Assembly: GCA_021733795.1 (NCBI GenBank)
Contig: JAIPKB010000028.1
Coordinates: forward strand, 1 to 37,982
Origin: Akkermansiaceae bacterium
GTDB taxonomy: Bacteria > Verrucomicrobiota > Verrucomicrobiia > Verrucomicrobiales > Akkermansiaceae
Length of the DNA: 37,982 bases
Direction: 5' to 3'
Shown here: in pieces, positions 25,513-33,261 of the stretch
Numbering within the stretch: position 1 is the stretch's first letter
Layout: each line of letters begins with the position of its first letter
Made by a program: the position numbers and the translations under genes
The notes under the pieces: generated by a model
The model's database searches: none
What the model saw: the letters and a program-made list of their open reading frames with translations, nothing else
Told to the model about the DNA's origin: nothing

Positions 25513-25586
25513 TGGAGCGGGCAGCGGGAATCGAACCCGCATGTCTAGCTTGGAAGGCTAGGGCTTTACCACTAAGCTATGCCCGC
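25513..25586 (-). tRNA. tRNA-Gly (anticodon TCC)
   Basis: On the minus strand the acceptor stem GCGGGCA pairs with TGCCCGC, and the anticodon loop CTTCCAA gives TCC. The anticodon stem is CTAGC/GCTAG and the T arm is CGGGTTCGATTCCCG. The discriminator base is T and CCA is encoded (25513-25515). It reads GGA/GGG glycine codons. It is divergent from the second tRNA-Gly 179 bases away. Confidence 0.95.
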
Positions 25587-25765
25587 GACATCTCCCCGTT
25601 AGAAAAGCCCGATTCACCTCCCCTTGCAAGCACTATTTTCACTTTTTTTGGGATTTGTGTAGAATTCCGGAAAAATCAAGGGGAATCGCATCAATTTCGC
25701 GGAAATCGAAGGAAATTTCTTGCCATTGGGGCCACCCGCAGGCATCTCTCGGCGGTCGAGACAAG

Positions 25766-25836
25766 GCGGGCGTAGTTCAATGGCAGAACGTGAGCTTCCC
25801 AAGCTTGAGGTGCGGGTTCGATTCCCGCCGCCCGTA
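25766..25836 (+). tRNA. tRNA-Gly (anticodon CCC)
   Basis: The acceptor stem GCGGGCG pairs with CGCCCGT (last pair G-U), and the anticodon loop TTCCCAA gives CCC. The anticodon stem TGAGC/GCTTG has two wobble pairs. The T arm is GCGGGTTCGATTCCCGC, the discriminator is A, and CCA is not encoded. It reads GGG codons. The 3' end lies 27 bases from the stop of the convergent alanine dehydrogenase gene. Confidence 0.93.
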
Positions 25837-25862
25837 GGCCCCTGGATCGGCACCGCCAGGCG

Positions 25863-26972
25863 TCAGCCGTGGAGATCCGCATAGTGCTGGAAATCAAGCC
25901 CGTGCGCTTCGGCCACCGGTCCGCAGGTGAGCATTCCCCGGAACGTATTGATGCCGCCGATCAACTCCTTTCGAACCCCACAGGCACCCGCCAGCCCCTT
26001 GTCCGCAATCAGTTGAATCCACGGGTGGGTCACGTTGTTGAGGGCCTGGGTGGCGGTGCGGGAGTAGGCACCGGGCATATTGGCCACGCAATAGTGCAGC
26101 ACCCCCTCTTCTTCGTAAGTCGGCTGATGATGGGTCGTTGGCCGGGTGGTTTCGGCACACCCGCCCTGATCGACTGCGATATCGACGAAAACGCTGCCCT
26201 GCGGCATCATTCGCAGCATTTCGCGGGTGATCAGCTTGGGAGCCTTGGCCCCGGGCACCAGCACCGCCCCAATCACCAAGTCCACCCGAGGCAGCAAATC
26301 CGCCAGATTCGCCTCATTTGAATAGACCGTGTGGGCGCTTCCCATCGTGATATCGAGGAATCTCATCCGCTCGAAATCCACCTCCAGAATCGTCACATCG
26401 GCACCCACTCCGGTGGCCACCCGGGCCGCATTCACCCCGGCGGTGCCACCACCCAGAACCACCACCCTCCCGGGAGCCACACCTGGAACACCTCCCAGCA
26501 GACAGCCCCGACCGCCACAGTGCTTGGCCAGGTGGTAGGTTCCGACAATGGCCGACATCCGGCCAGCGATCTCGCTCATGGGCTCCAGCAGCGGCAAGCG
26601 GTGGTGCACCTCGATCGTTTCGTAGGCAATACTGGTGCATCCGGTGGCCATCAGGCTTTCCGTAAGACTCTTGCTGGCGGCCAAATGCAGGTAGGTGAAC
26701 AACAGGTGATGGGGCTGCAGCAACGCGATTTCCGATGGCTGCGGCTCCTTGACCTTCACGATCATCTCAGCGGCCTCAAACACCGCCTCCGCGCCGGACA
26801 CCATTTCGGCACCGACCGCTTCGTAGAGGGCGTCCGGAAAGCTGGCACCCTCGCCGGCCCCACGTTCCACCCACACCCGGTTGCCACGTTTCACCAGCTC
26901 TGCCACCGATCCCGGTGTCATGCTGACCCGACTTTCCTGCGCCTTAACCTCCTTGGGGATGCCGATTTTCAT
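25863..26972 (-). CDS. ald: Alanine dehydrogenase
   Basis: This NAD-dependent enzyme interconverts L-alanine with pyruvate and ammonia in the cytoplasm. It is 369 residues long, the normal size. MKIGIPKEVKAQESRVSMTP is the classical N-terminus, with R15, K75 (KVKEPQPSE) and H96 (YLHLAASKSLTE) as substrate-site residues. The Rossmann motif is VVVLGGGTAGVNAARVATG (GGGTAG at 174-179), and the catalytic Asp lies in VFVDIAVDQGGCAETTRPTT. The ATG at 26972 sits 7 bases after a good minus-10 element, so the mRNA may be leaderless. An upstream in-frame open frame to 27548 is a shadow of the pyrophosphatase gene. Confidence 0.97.
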   Translation of the reverse strand: MKIGIPKEVKAQESRVSMTPGSVAELVKRGNRVWVERGAGEGASFPDALYEAVGAEMVSGAEAVFEAAEMIVKVKEPQPSEIALLQPHHLLFTYLHLAASKSLTESLMATGCTSIAYETIEVHHRLPLLEPMSEIAGRMSAIVGTYHLAKHCGGRGCLLGGVPGVAPGRVVVLGGGTAGVNAARVATGVGADVTILEVDFERMRFLDITMGSAHTVYSNEANLADLLPRVDLVIGAVLVPGAKAPKLITREMLRMMPQGSVFVDIAVDQGGCAETTRPTTHHQPTYEEEGVLHYCVANMPGAYSRTATQALNNVTHPWIQLIADKGLAGACGVRKELIGGINTFRGMLTCGPVAEAHGLDFQHYADLHG

Positions 26973-26979
26973 GGGTGCT

Positions 26980-27009
26980 ATGATACACCCGCCAGCCACC
27001 GCCTGACAA
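26980..27009 (-). promoter_or_regulatory. Probable sigma70-type ald promoter and inverted repeat
   Basis: On the minus strand TTGTCA (27004-27009) and TATCAT (26980-26985) each match five of six consensus bases, with an 18-base spacer. The start codon lies 7 bases downstream of the minus-10 element. GGGTG/CACCC (26973-26990) brackets the minus-10 element and could be an operator, but no regulator gene is nearby. Confidence 0.6.
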
Positions 27010-27034
27010 CCCTTCATTTCCCCCCGGGCCCTAC

Positions 27035-28711
27035 TCAGCGGGCGTGGTGAAGCGCGTCGCAGACAGCGGGGAACAACTGTTTCTTGCGACTCACCACCCC
27101 GGGCGCGTCGAACAGCGCGGCATCGATCCGCCTGAATGGCATCTTTGACAGAATCATCTCCGGCCCTGCGGCCAAGACCATGCTGTGGTGACCGACGATG
27201 TCCGTGACCGCCAGCACCGCGAGGTCGCAGCGGTTCCGCTTCGCCAGTTCCCACAAGGCCTCTTCCAGCTCTGTCCTGCGTGCGGCGAAACCATGCAGCC
27301 CGCGCTCCTCCACCTGGGAGATACTCACGAGAAACCCGTCTTCCGTGAACTCCTTGCGGTCCGCGTGCAGAATCGCCTCTGGGGTTGCGGATATGATCAT
27401 CGACCCCACCCCGAAAAACTCCTCGGCAAAGGCCGCTGGTTCGATCCCCGCCACCGCGGCCAGCCACTCCAGCATTTCCCGGTCCAACCCCGTCGTGGTC
27501 GGCCCGGCCAGACACAGCGTATCGGCGATGATCCCCGCGCAAAGGCACAGCGCCACCCCGGATTCCGGCTGGAGTTGCCGGTACTTGAACTTCCGCGCCA
27601 CCAGCGTGGCGGTGGAACCCACCGGTTCATTCAAATAACGGATCGGCTCCCGTGAAACCAAGTCGCCCGCCAACCGGTGGTGGTCGATCACCTCGGTCAC
27701 CTCGGCCTCCTCCACCCCATTGACTGCTTGGGCGTATTCATTGTGATCCACCAGGGCCACCCGCACCCGCGGCGGGTCAATCAGGTCGGACTTTGTTAGG
27801 ACGCCGATTACGCCGCCGTCCGTCGGATCGCACACCGGAAACAACGTCTGATCCACCGCCGCAAGACGCTTTCGCAAGCGTGAGACGGGCTCGCCGGCAG
27901 GAACCGTCAGAAAACCGGTTCCCATCACATTGCGGACCGTGCGGGAGCAACGCATCAAGGTCGAGGCGCTGGCGGTATCCTGATGACAAAGCAACAGCAC
28001 CACGCCCTTGCGGGCGGCACGCTCCTGAATCTCCGGCGACACCGGATTGCCACCGGTCACCAGCAAGGCCCGCGCGCCGTGGTCGATCGCCAAGCGCTGG
28101 ATGATCGGACGATCCCCGCAAATCACCAGAAACCGGCCGATGGTCCCATCCTCAACCGCCACCTCCAGGCGGCGGTCCACCACCTCCCGGGACGATGCGC
28201 CCACCAGCAGGATCAGGTCCTCCTCCCGCTCCGCCGACGGCAGCGGCGCACCACGGCTTTCCGCCCCCAGAGTGTCGGTGAGTTTGGCGAGGGAAACATG
28301 CACCGTGCGCACGCTGATCTCCTCGGTCAGCGTCGGCAGCAGCAACCCTAGCAAATCAGTGTAGTTGAGGATGCCGGTCACGGCCCCAGCCTCGTCGCGC
28401 ACCGGCAGGCTGCGCACCCCCGCCGCCAGCATCAGCCGGTGGGCGGTAAGAAAGGTATCGGACTCCAGCACCTCGATCACCTCCCGGTGGCAGATCATCC
28501 CGGCGGTGGTCCGCACATCGGTGACCAGCACGGGTGGTTCCACCCCGGCCTGGGACAATACCCAAGCGGTGCGTTGCGAGACCTCCCCGCAGCGCGCCGC
28601 CACCGCGTGAGGTTCCTCGCCGGTGGCCCGCAGCAGCGCGGCATGGCCGATCGCCGAGCAAATCGAGTCGGTGTCCGGATTCTTGTGACCGATGACATAA
28701 AAAGGAATCAT
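27035..28711 (-). CDS. Family II manganese-dependent inorganic pyrophosphatase with CBS-DRTGG insert
   Basis: This cytoplasmic enzyme hydrolyses pyrophosphate to phosphate and is of the regulated CBS-PPase type. The 558-residue protein has the DHH-type motif GHKNPDTDSICSA (H9, D13, D15), later VALVDHNEYAQAV and EVIDHHRLAGDL, and the C-terminal DHHA2 domain ending PFRRIDAALFDAPGVVSRKK. Between them lies a regulatory insert of about 220 residues. It has one CBS repeat (ICHREVIEVLES ... GILNYTDLLGLL), a DRTGG-like domain (GRFLVICGDRPIIQRLAIDH) and a second CBS repeat (FPVCDPTDGGVIGVLTKSDL). Known relatives are inhibited by AMP/ADP and activated by ATP or diadenosine polyphosphates. The start at 28711 gives MIPFYVIGHKNPD. 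It is between argS and ald on the same strand. Confidence 0.95.
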   Translation of the reverse strand: MIPFYVIGHKNPDTDSICSAIGHAALLRATGEEPHAVAARCGEVSQRTAWVLSQAGVEPPVLVTDVRTTAGMICHREVIEVLESDTFLTAHRLMLAAGVRSLPVRDEAGAVTGILNYTDLLGLLLPTLTEEISVRTVHVSLAKLTDTLGAESRGAPLPSAEREEDLILLVGASSREVVDRRLEVAVEDGTIGRFLVICGDRPIIQRLAIDHGARALLVTGGNPVSPEIQERAARKGVVLLLCHQDTASASTLMRCSRTVRNVMGTGFLTVPAGEPVSRLRKRLAAVDQTLFPVCDPTDGGVIGVLTKSDLIDPPRVRVALVDHNEYAQAVNGVEEAEVTEVIDHHRLAGDLVSREPIRYLNEPVGSTATLVARKFKYRQLQPESGVALCLCAGIIADTLCLAGPTTTGLDREMLEWLAAVAGIEPAAFAEEFFGVGSMIISATPEAILHADRKEFTEDGFLVSISQVEERGLHGFAARRTELEEALWELAKRNRCDLAVLAVTDIVGHHSMVLAAGPEMILSKMPFRRIDAALFDAPGVVSRKKQLFPAVCDALHHAR

Positions 28712-28732
28712 TGAGGGGAAAAAATCTGAAAT

Positions 28733-28756
28733 ACTGACCACTGACCGCTACTGACC
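28733..28756. repeat. Three ACTGACC units in the argS-pyrophosphatase gap
   Basis: ACTGACC occurs at 28733-28739, 28740-28746 and 28750-28756, within the 51-base spacer after argS. It is another period-7 repeat restricted to an intercistronic gap. Confidence 0.55.
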
Positions 28757-28762
28757 CCTTCC

Positions 28763-30508
28763 TCACATCCTCTCCGGCACCCTGACGCCGAGCAGAGCCA
28801 ACCCCTCTCGCAGCACCCGCGAAGTCAGCTCGCACAGCGCCAACCGGCTGCTGCGGACGGGCTCTGCGGCCTTGAGCACCGGACAAGCCTCGAAAAACGA
28901 ATGAAACGCCCGGGCCAGTTCCAGCAGATAGTTGGCCAGCAGATTGGGCCGGAAGTCGTCAACAATCGTCGGCACCACCTCGCCGAAGCGCACCAGCACC
29001 CGCACCAGGTGGACTTCCGCGTCCTCGCGCAGCACCACCTTGCACCCCGCCGCCGCGAACGGCTCCTCCAGCTTGCGGAAAATGGAGCGGATTCTCACAT
29101 GGGAATACTGCAAATACGGTGCCGTATCCCCGTGCAGCGCCAGCATCCGGTCCCAGGCGAACACGTAGTCGGTGAGCCGGTTCTGCGAGAGTTCCGCGAA
29201 CTTCACCGCGCCGATCCCCACGGTTTCCGCGATTTGAGCCGCCTCATCCGCCGGCAGCTCCGGGTTTTTCTCCGCGATCACTGCGGCGGCGCGCTCCACC
29301 GCCTCGGTCAGCACATCGGTAAGCTGGACGTTGTCACCGGAGCGGGTCTTCATCAGCTTGCGGTCCTCGCCCAGAATCGAACCAAATGCGATGTGCCGGA
29401 AATCCCCGGTTTTCCCCCAGCGCGCGGCCGCCTCGAAAAGCTGCCGGAAATGCAACTGCTGCGGCACTCCCACCACATACCACACCTGGTCGGCGTGCCA
29501 TTCGTCGATCCGGAACTGGATCGTCGCCAGATCGGTCGTCGCGTAGAGGAACCCGCCGTCGGCCTTGCGGATGACCGCCGGGTTATCCGTCCAGCCGTCC
29601 TCCTTGTGGACCATGAACGGATCCTCCCCCGGTTTTCGGGAACCATCGGAAAACACGCAGACCGCGCCGTCGCTCTCGCGGGCGATACCCTGGGCCAGAA
29701 ACTCGTCCACCAAACCCGCCAGGCGGTCGTTGTAATAGCTCTCTCCCAGCCAGTGGTCGAAGCTCACCTCCAACCGCGCGTAAATCCGCTGGAGACCCCG
29801 CTTGGAAAGCTCGATGCACTGCCGCCAAATCCCCAGGTTTTCAACGTCGCCCGCCTGTAGTTTCACCAGTTCCGCCTTGCACGCCTCCATCACCGCCGCA
29901 TCCGCCTTGGCCGCCGCGTTGACCTCCCGGTACACCCTGACCAGTTCCGTGATCGGATCGGCCTCCAGCGCACCCGCATCCAGCAGGGTTTTCCACCCGT
30001 GCAGGATCATTCCGAACTGGGTGCCCCAGTCGCCGATATGATTGTCCGCGATCACCCGGAACCCGAGAAACCTCGCGATCCGCGCCAGCGAATCACCGAT
30101 GATCGTCGAGCGGATGTGCCCCACGTGCATCGGCTTGGCCACGTTGGGCGCTGAGAAATCCACCACCACCGTCCGCCCGGCTCCCACCGCTGGCACGCCC
30201 AGACGATCATCCCGCAGCAGGGCCTCAGCCCGCACCGCATAGGCCGCCGGCAACACCCGGAAGTTGATGAATCCGGGGCCTGCGATCTCCGCCGTCGCCA
30301 AACCGGTTAGATCGACCCGGTCGATCACCTCCTGGGCCAGCACCCGCGGGTTGGTCTTGCGTGATTTGGCCAGGACCATCGCCGCATTGGACTGATAATC
30401 GCCAAAGCGCAGGTCCGCCACCGCCGTCACCGGCGTCGCCACGGGTTCGCCCACCACCATCGCCACCGCCTCCCCGAGGCGGGATTCCAGTTCTTGTAAC
30501 AAGGTCAT
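28763..30508 (-). CDS. argS: Arginyl-tRNA synthetase
   Basis: This class I synthetase charges tRNA-Arg. The 581-residue protein has the N-terminal Add1 domain (DLRFGDYQSNAAMVLAKSRK), then the HIGH-type motif in SAPNVAKPMHVGHIRST (HVGH at 128-131). DNHIGDWGTQFGM and the ArgRS region FLYATTDLATIQFRIDEWHA follow, and the C-terminal DALR domain ends LALLGVRVPERM, a typical ArgS C-terminus. The KMSK position reads RKLMKTRSGD, as in many ArgRS. The start ATG overlaps the ptsN stop as ATGA (30505-30508), which suggests coupled translation. Confidence 0.98.
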   Translation of the reverse strand: MTLLQELESRLGEAVAMVVGEPVATPVTAVADLRFGDYQSNAAMVLAKSRKTNPRVLAQEVIDRVDLTGLATAEIAGPGFINFRVLPAAYAVRAEALLRDDRLGVPAVGAGRTVVVDFSAPNVAKPMHVGHIRSTIIGDSLARIARFLGFRVIADNHIGDWGTQFGMILHGWKTLLDAGALEADPITELVRVYREVNAAAKADAAVMEACKAELVKLQAGDVENLGIWRQCIELSKRGLQRIYARLEVSFDHWLGESYYNDRLAGLVDEFLAQGIARESDGAVCVFSDGSRKPGEDPFMVHKEDGWTDNPAVIRKADGGFLYATTDLATIQFRIDEWHADQVWYVVGVPQQLHFRQLFEAAARWGKTGDFRHIAFGSILGEDRKLMKTRSGDNVQLTDVLTEAVERAAAVIAEKNPELPADEAAQIAETVGIGAVKFAELSQNRLTDYVFAWDRMLALHGDTAPYLQYSHVRIRSIFRKLEEPFAAAGCKVVLREDAEVHLVRVLVRFGEVVPTIVDDFRPNLLANYLLELARAFHSFFEACPVLKAAEPVRSSRLALCELTSRVLREGLALLGVRVPERM

Positions 30509-31014
30509 GATCCATTTATCGGCAATCTCCTGCTGAGAGCCGTGTTCGACGAACGGGATTGTTTGGTTTCCAGAATCCCAAGCACCTCGGAGCGTTTCTC
30601 CGCCGCCGCCAACCGGTGCCGGACGTCGCTGTTGGTGAATAACTTGGCAATCGCCGAGAGCGTGTGCAGGTGCATCGCGTAGTTGCGCTGAGGCACCAGG
30701 AACAAAATCACAAACTTCACCAAGCCCCCGTCCAACGATTCAAAATCGATCCCTTTCCGTGACCGTCCGAACACCGCCACCACCCGGTCGAGCTTGTCCG
30801 AAAACGCGTGCGGAATCGCCACCCCATACCCCACTCCGGTACTCACCAGATCCTCCCGCGTCTTGAGCGCCGTCAGCACATCCTCCTGCAATTCCACGGC
30901 CAACTTCCCCCGTTTCACCAGTAAATCCACCAATTCGATAATCGCCAACCACCTCTCCTCGGCCTTAAGGTCGAGGAGAATCTGGCAAGGGCTGAGCAGT
31001 TCGGTCAATCTCAT
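30505..31014 (-). CDS. ptsN: PTS EIIA-type protein (PtsN-like)
   Basis: This 169-residue cytoplasmic protein has the EIIA fructose/nitrogen fold. The phosphoryl-accepting histidine is H69 in TGVGYGVAIPHAFSDKLDR, matching PtsN. VKFVILFLVPQRNYAMHLHT and LSAIAKLFTNSD are typical. No PTS transporter genes lie nearby, which favours a regulatory EIIA-Ntr role over sugar transport. The C-terminal about 20 residues (SRSSNTALSRRLPINGS) are not conserved. It heads the ptsN-argS-pyrophosphatase-ald series and is divergent from grpE. A TATAAT element lies about 57 bases upstream of its start. Confidence 0.9.
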   Translation of the reverse strand: MRLTELLSPCQILLDLKAEERWLAIIELVDLLVKRGKLAVELQEDVLTALKTREDLVSTGVGYGVAIPHAFSDKLDRVVAVFGRSRKGIDFESLDGGLVKFVILFLVPQRNYAMHLHTLSAIAKLFTNSDVRHRLAAAEKRSEVLGILETKQSRSSNTALSRRLPINGS

Positions 31015-31070
31015 TTGAAATACATCGTATCGACTACATCCACGGCCAAAAGATGCAAGCGGGAGATGAA

Positions 31071-31097
31071 ATTATACTCGAAACGAGGTCTTGGCAA
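31071..31097 (-). promoter_or_regulatory. Possible ptsN promoter
   Basis: On the minus strand a perfect TATAAT (31071-31076) is preceded by TTGCCA (31092-31097) with a 15-base spacer, short of the optimum. It would give a leader of roughly 50 bases to the ptsN start at 31014. Confidence 0.5.
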
Positions 31098-31222
31098 GCC
31101 GTTATCGGGTAAATGCCCACCAAAATTTAGTTTAGCCGAAACACCAAGCCCGGCTCGAAGCAAAATTCCAGGGAAATTCACCCCCAATTTCCAATCCTCC
31201 CCCCAAAATATCCGCCCCGGAG

Positions 31223-31250
31223 TTGACGCTGGACCGATCCTGGCTATATC
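31223..31250 (+). promoter_or_regulatory. Probable grpE-dnaJ promoter
   Basis: TTGACG (31223-31228) and TATATC (31245-31250), with a 16-base spacer, resemble a vegetative promoter. The predicted start would be about 18 bases before the grpE ATG. I see no CIRCE-type inverted repeat. The rest of the 31015-31275 gap is relatively AT-rich and non-coding. Confidence 0.55.
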
Positions 31251-31275
31251 TCTCCCCCCCAAACGTATTCCAGCG

Positions 31276-31908
31276 ATGCCAGACGACACCGACCCCAAAC
31301 ACACTCCCGCCATGCCCGAAGACGCGCCCCCCGGAACCACCGCAACCGAGGAACTCGACCCGTGGGAAGAACTCGAACTCGAGGCCGCCAAATGGAAGGA
31401 AATCTCGCTGCGCACCGCCGCGGAAATGGACAATCTGCGCAAACGCACCGCCCGCGACCGCGAGGAGGCCATCCGCTACGCCAACCAGCGACTCCTCGAA
31501 GAACTGCTGCCAGTCATCGACAACTTCGAAATGGGCATGGCCGCAGCCGCCCAGGACCAATCGTCCATGATCTACATCGGCATGGACATGGTCCGCCGCC
31601 AACTCAACGACTTCCTCAGCAGCCAGGGCGTGGAGGAAATCCCCACCACCGGCAACTTCGATCACAATCTTCACGATGCGGTGGCCCAGGAAGACTGCCC
31701 CGCCGGCGAGGAAGGCCGCATCCTGCGGGTCACCCGCCGCGGCTTCCGCCTGCGTGACCGCCTGCTCCGCCCCGCCGGAGTGGTGGTCTCACGCCTGCCC
31801 ACCACCGCCCCACCCACCGCCCCACCCACCGCCCCACCCACCGCCCCACCCACCGCCCCACCCACCGAGGCACCCACCGAGGCACCCACCCCACCTGCGG
31901 AAAACTGA
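31276..31908 (+). CDS. grpE: Nucleotide exchange factor GrpE with TAPP repeat tail
   Basis: GrpE releases ADP from DnaK. The 210-residue protein has an acidic N-terminus, a long helix (ELEAAKWKEISLRTAAEMDN followed by LRKRTARDREEAIRYANQRL) and the conserved LLEELLPVIDNFEMGM. The C-terminal beta domain has FDHNLHDAVAQEDC and EGRILRVTRRGFRLRDRLLR. This is complete by about residue 176. It is then extended by five TAPP and two TEAP units (about residues 177-204) encoded by a 12-base tandem repeat. I start at 31276 (MPDDTDPKHTPAM). The longer upstream frame runs through the promoter. dnaJ follows after 6 bases. Confidence 0.95.
   Translation: MPDDTDPKHTPAMPEDAPPGTTATEELDPWEELELEAAKWKEISLRTAAEMDNLRKRTARDREEAIRYANQRLLEELLPVIDNFEMGMAAAAQDQSSMIYIGMDMVRRQLNDFLSSQGVEEIPTTGNFDHNLHDAVAQEDCPAGEEGRILRVTRRGFRLRDRLLRPAGVVVSRLPTTAPPTAPPTAPPTAPPTAPPTEAPTEAPTPPAEN
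31804..31887 (+). repeat. 12-bp coding tandem repeat in grpE
   Basis: Five copies of ACCGCCCCACCC (31804-31863) are followed by two copies of ACCGAGGCACCC (31864-31887). They encode TAPP x5 and TEAP x2 in frame. Exact copies suggest recent expansion by slippage, and the copy number may vary between strains. Confidence 0.92.
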
Positions 31909-31914
31909 TCCATC

Positions 31915-33063
31915 ATGCCCGACAAACGCGACTACTACGAAATCCTCGGCGTCCCCCGCGACGCCAAACCCGACGAGATCAAAAAGGCCTACCGCAAGCT
32001 CGCGGTGAAATTCCACCCCGACAAAAACCCGGGCGACCACACCGCCGAGGAGAAGTTCAAGGAACTGGGCGAGGCCTACGAGGCCCTCAGTGATCTCGAC
32101 AAACGTGCGGCCTACGACCGCTACGGCCACGCGGCCTTTTCGGGCGGCATGGGCGGCGGCGGTGGCGGCGGCGGTGGCTTCCACGACGCGGCGGATATCT
32201 TCTCACAGGTGTTCGGCGGAGCCTTCGGTGGCGGTTTCGAAGAATTCTTCGGCGGCGGTGGGCGCAAACAGCGCAGCGGCAAACAACGCGGCTCCGATCT
32301 CCGCTACGACCTGGAAATCTCCCTCGAAGAGGCCGCCAAAGGCGTCGAAAAGGAACTCGAAATCGAACGCTACGTCCCCTGCGACAGTTGCGGTTCAAAA
32401 GGCACCAAGGGCTCCGGCGGCATCAAGACCTGCTCCACTTGCGGCGGCCGCGGCGTCATTGCCCGCCAAGCCGGCATCTTCGTCCAGCAAACCACCTGTC
32501 CCGAGTGCCGGGGCAGCGGCGAAACCGTCTCCGACCCCTGCGGCAACTGCCGCGGCGAAGGCCGCGCCCAGCGCGACAGCCGGATCAAGCTGCGGATCCC
32601 GGTCGGCGTCGATACCGGCACCCGCCTGCGCTCCTCCGGCAATGGCGATGCGGGCGTCCGCGGCGGCGAGGCCGGCGACCTCTACGTCTTCCTTCACGTC
32701 CGCGATCACGATGTCTTCGAACGCGATGGGGCCGACCTGTTTTGTGAAGTCCCCCTCCCCTTCACCACCGCCGCGCTGGGCGGCGAGTTGAAAATCCCCA
32801 CCCTCGACGGCCAGTCCTCGATCAAAATCCCCGTCGGCACCCAGGGCGGCACCGTGTTCCGTCTCCGCGACAAAGGCATCATGTCGCTCTCCAGCAGACG
32901 GCGCGGCGACCTCCACGTCCGCGTCCAAGTCGAAGTCCCCACCAAACTCAACTCCGAACAACAGGAAAAACTCCGCTCCTTCGCTTCCTCCATCGGCGAC
33001 CACAACTCGCCCATGCAGGAAGGCTTCCTCCAAAAGGCCAAGCGGTTCTTCGATCTGAAATAA
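31915..33063 (+). CDS. dnaJ: Chaperone DnaJ
   Basis: This DnaK co-chaperone stimulates ATP hydrolysis and delivers substrates. The 382-residue protein has the J domain with HPD at 34-36 ([15 protein letters not shown]), then a Gly/Phe-rich linker with a nine-glycine run. Four zinc-finger repeats lie at about 156-216 ([32 protein letters not shown]), followed by the two C-terminal substrate domains. All motifs of a type I DnaJ are intact. dnaK is not in the window. The gene shares the operon with grpE. Confidence 0.98.
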   Translation: MPDKRDYYEILGVPRDAKPDEIKKAYRKLAVKFHPDKNPGDHTAEEKFKELGEAYEALSDLDKRAAYDRYGHAAFSGGMGGGGGGGGGFHDAADIFSQVFGGAFGGGFEEFFGGGGRKQRSGKQRGSDLRYDLEISLEEAAKGVEKELEIERYVPCDSCGSKGTKGSGGIKTCSTCGGRGVIARQAGIFVQQTTCPECRGSGETVSDPCGNCRGEGRAQRDSRIKLRIPVGVDTGTRLRSSGNGDAGVRGGEAGDLYVFLHVRDHDVFERDGADLFCEVPLPFTTAALGGELKIPTLDGQSSIKIPVGTQGGTVFRLRDKGIMSLSSRRRGDLHVRVQVEVPTKLNSEQQEKLRSFASSIGDHNSPMQEGFLQKAKRFFDLK

Positions 33064-33082
33064 GACACAAGACCGCTCCGCT

Positions 33083-33253
33083 CCAAGACAGAAGACTGGA
33101 AATCGCCCATCAATCACTCCACCACCCTCACCACCCTCAGCGCCTCCCGCCTCCCGCCTCCCGCCTCCCGCCTCCCGCCTCCCGCTTGCGGCTGGCCTGC
33201 TGTCTGCAGCCTCCCAGTCTCCTATCCCACAGCCTTTCAGCCTTTCAGCCTTT
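33083..33253. repeat. Repeat-filled spacer between dnaJ and rsmE
   Basis: This gap holds CCAAGACAGAAGAC (33083-33096), which recurs exactly inside the CcoN-like gene (4240-4253, opposite strand). It also holds six exact copies of CGCCTCC (33141-33182) and three exact copies of CAGCCTTT (33230-33253) ending 8 bases before the rsmE start. A long minus-strand open frame across the region is a by-product of the repeats and of dnaJ. Confidence 0.9.
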
Positions 33254-33261
33254 ACCCACCC

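Noticed and set aside
31015..31275. Extending GrpE to the upstream in-frame start at 31015
   Set aside because: That stretch contains the candidate promoters for ptsN and grpE and has no GrpE-like sequence.
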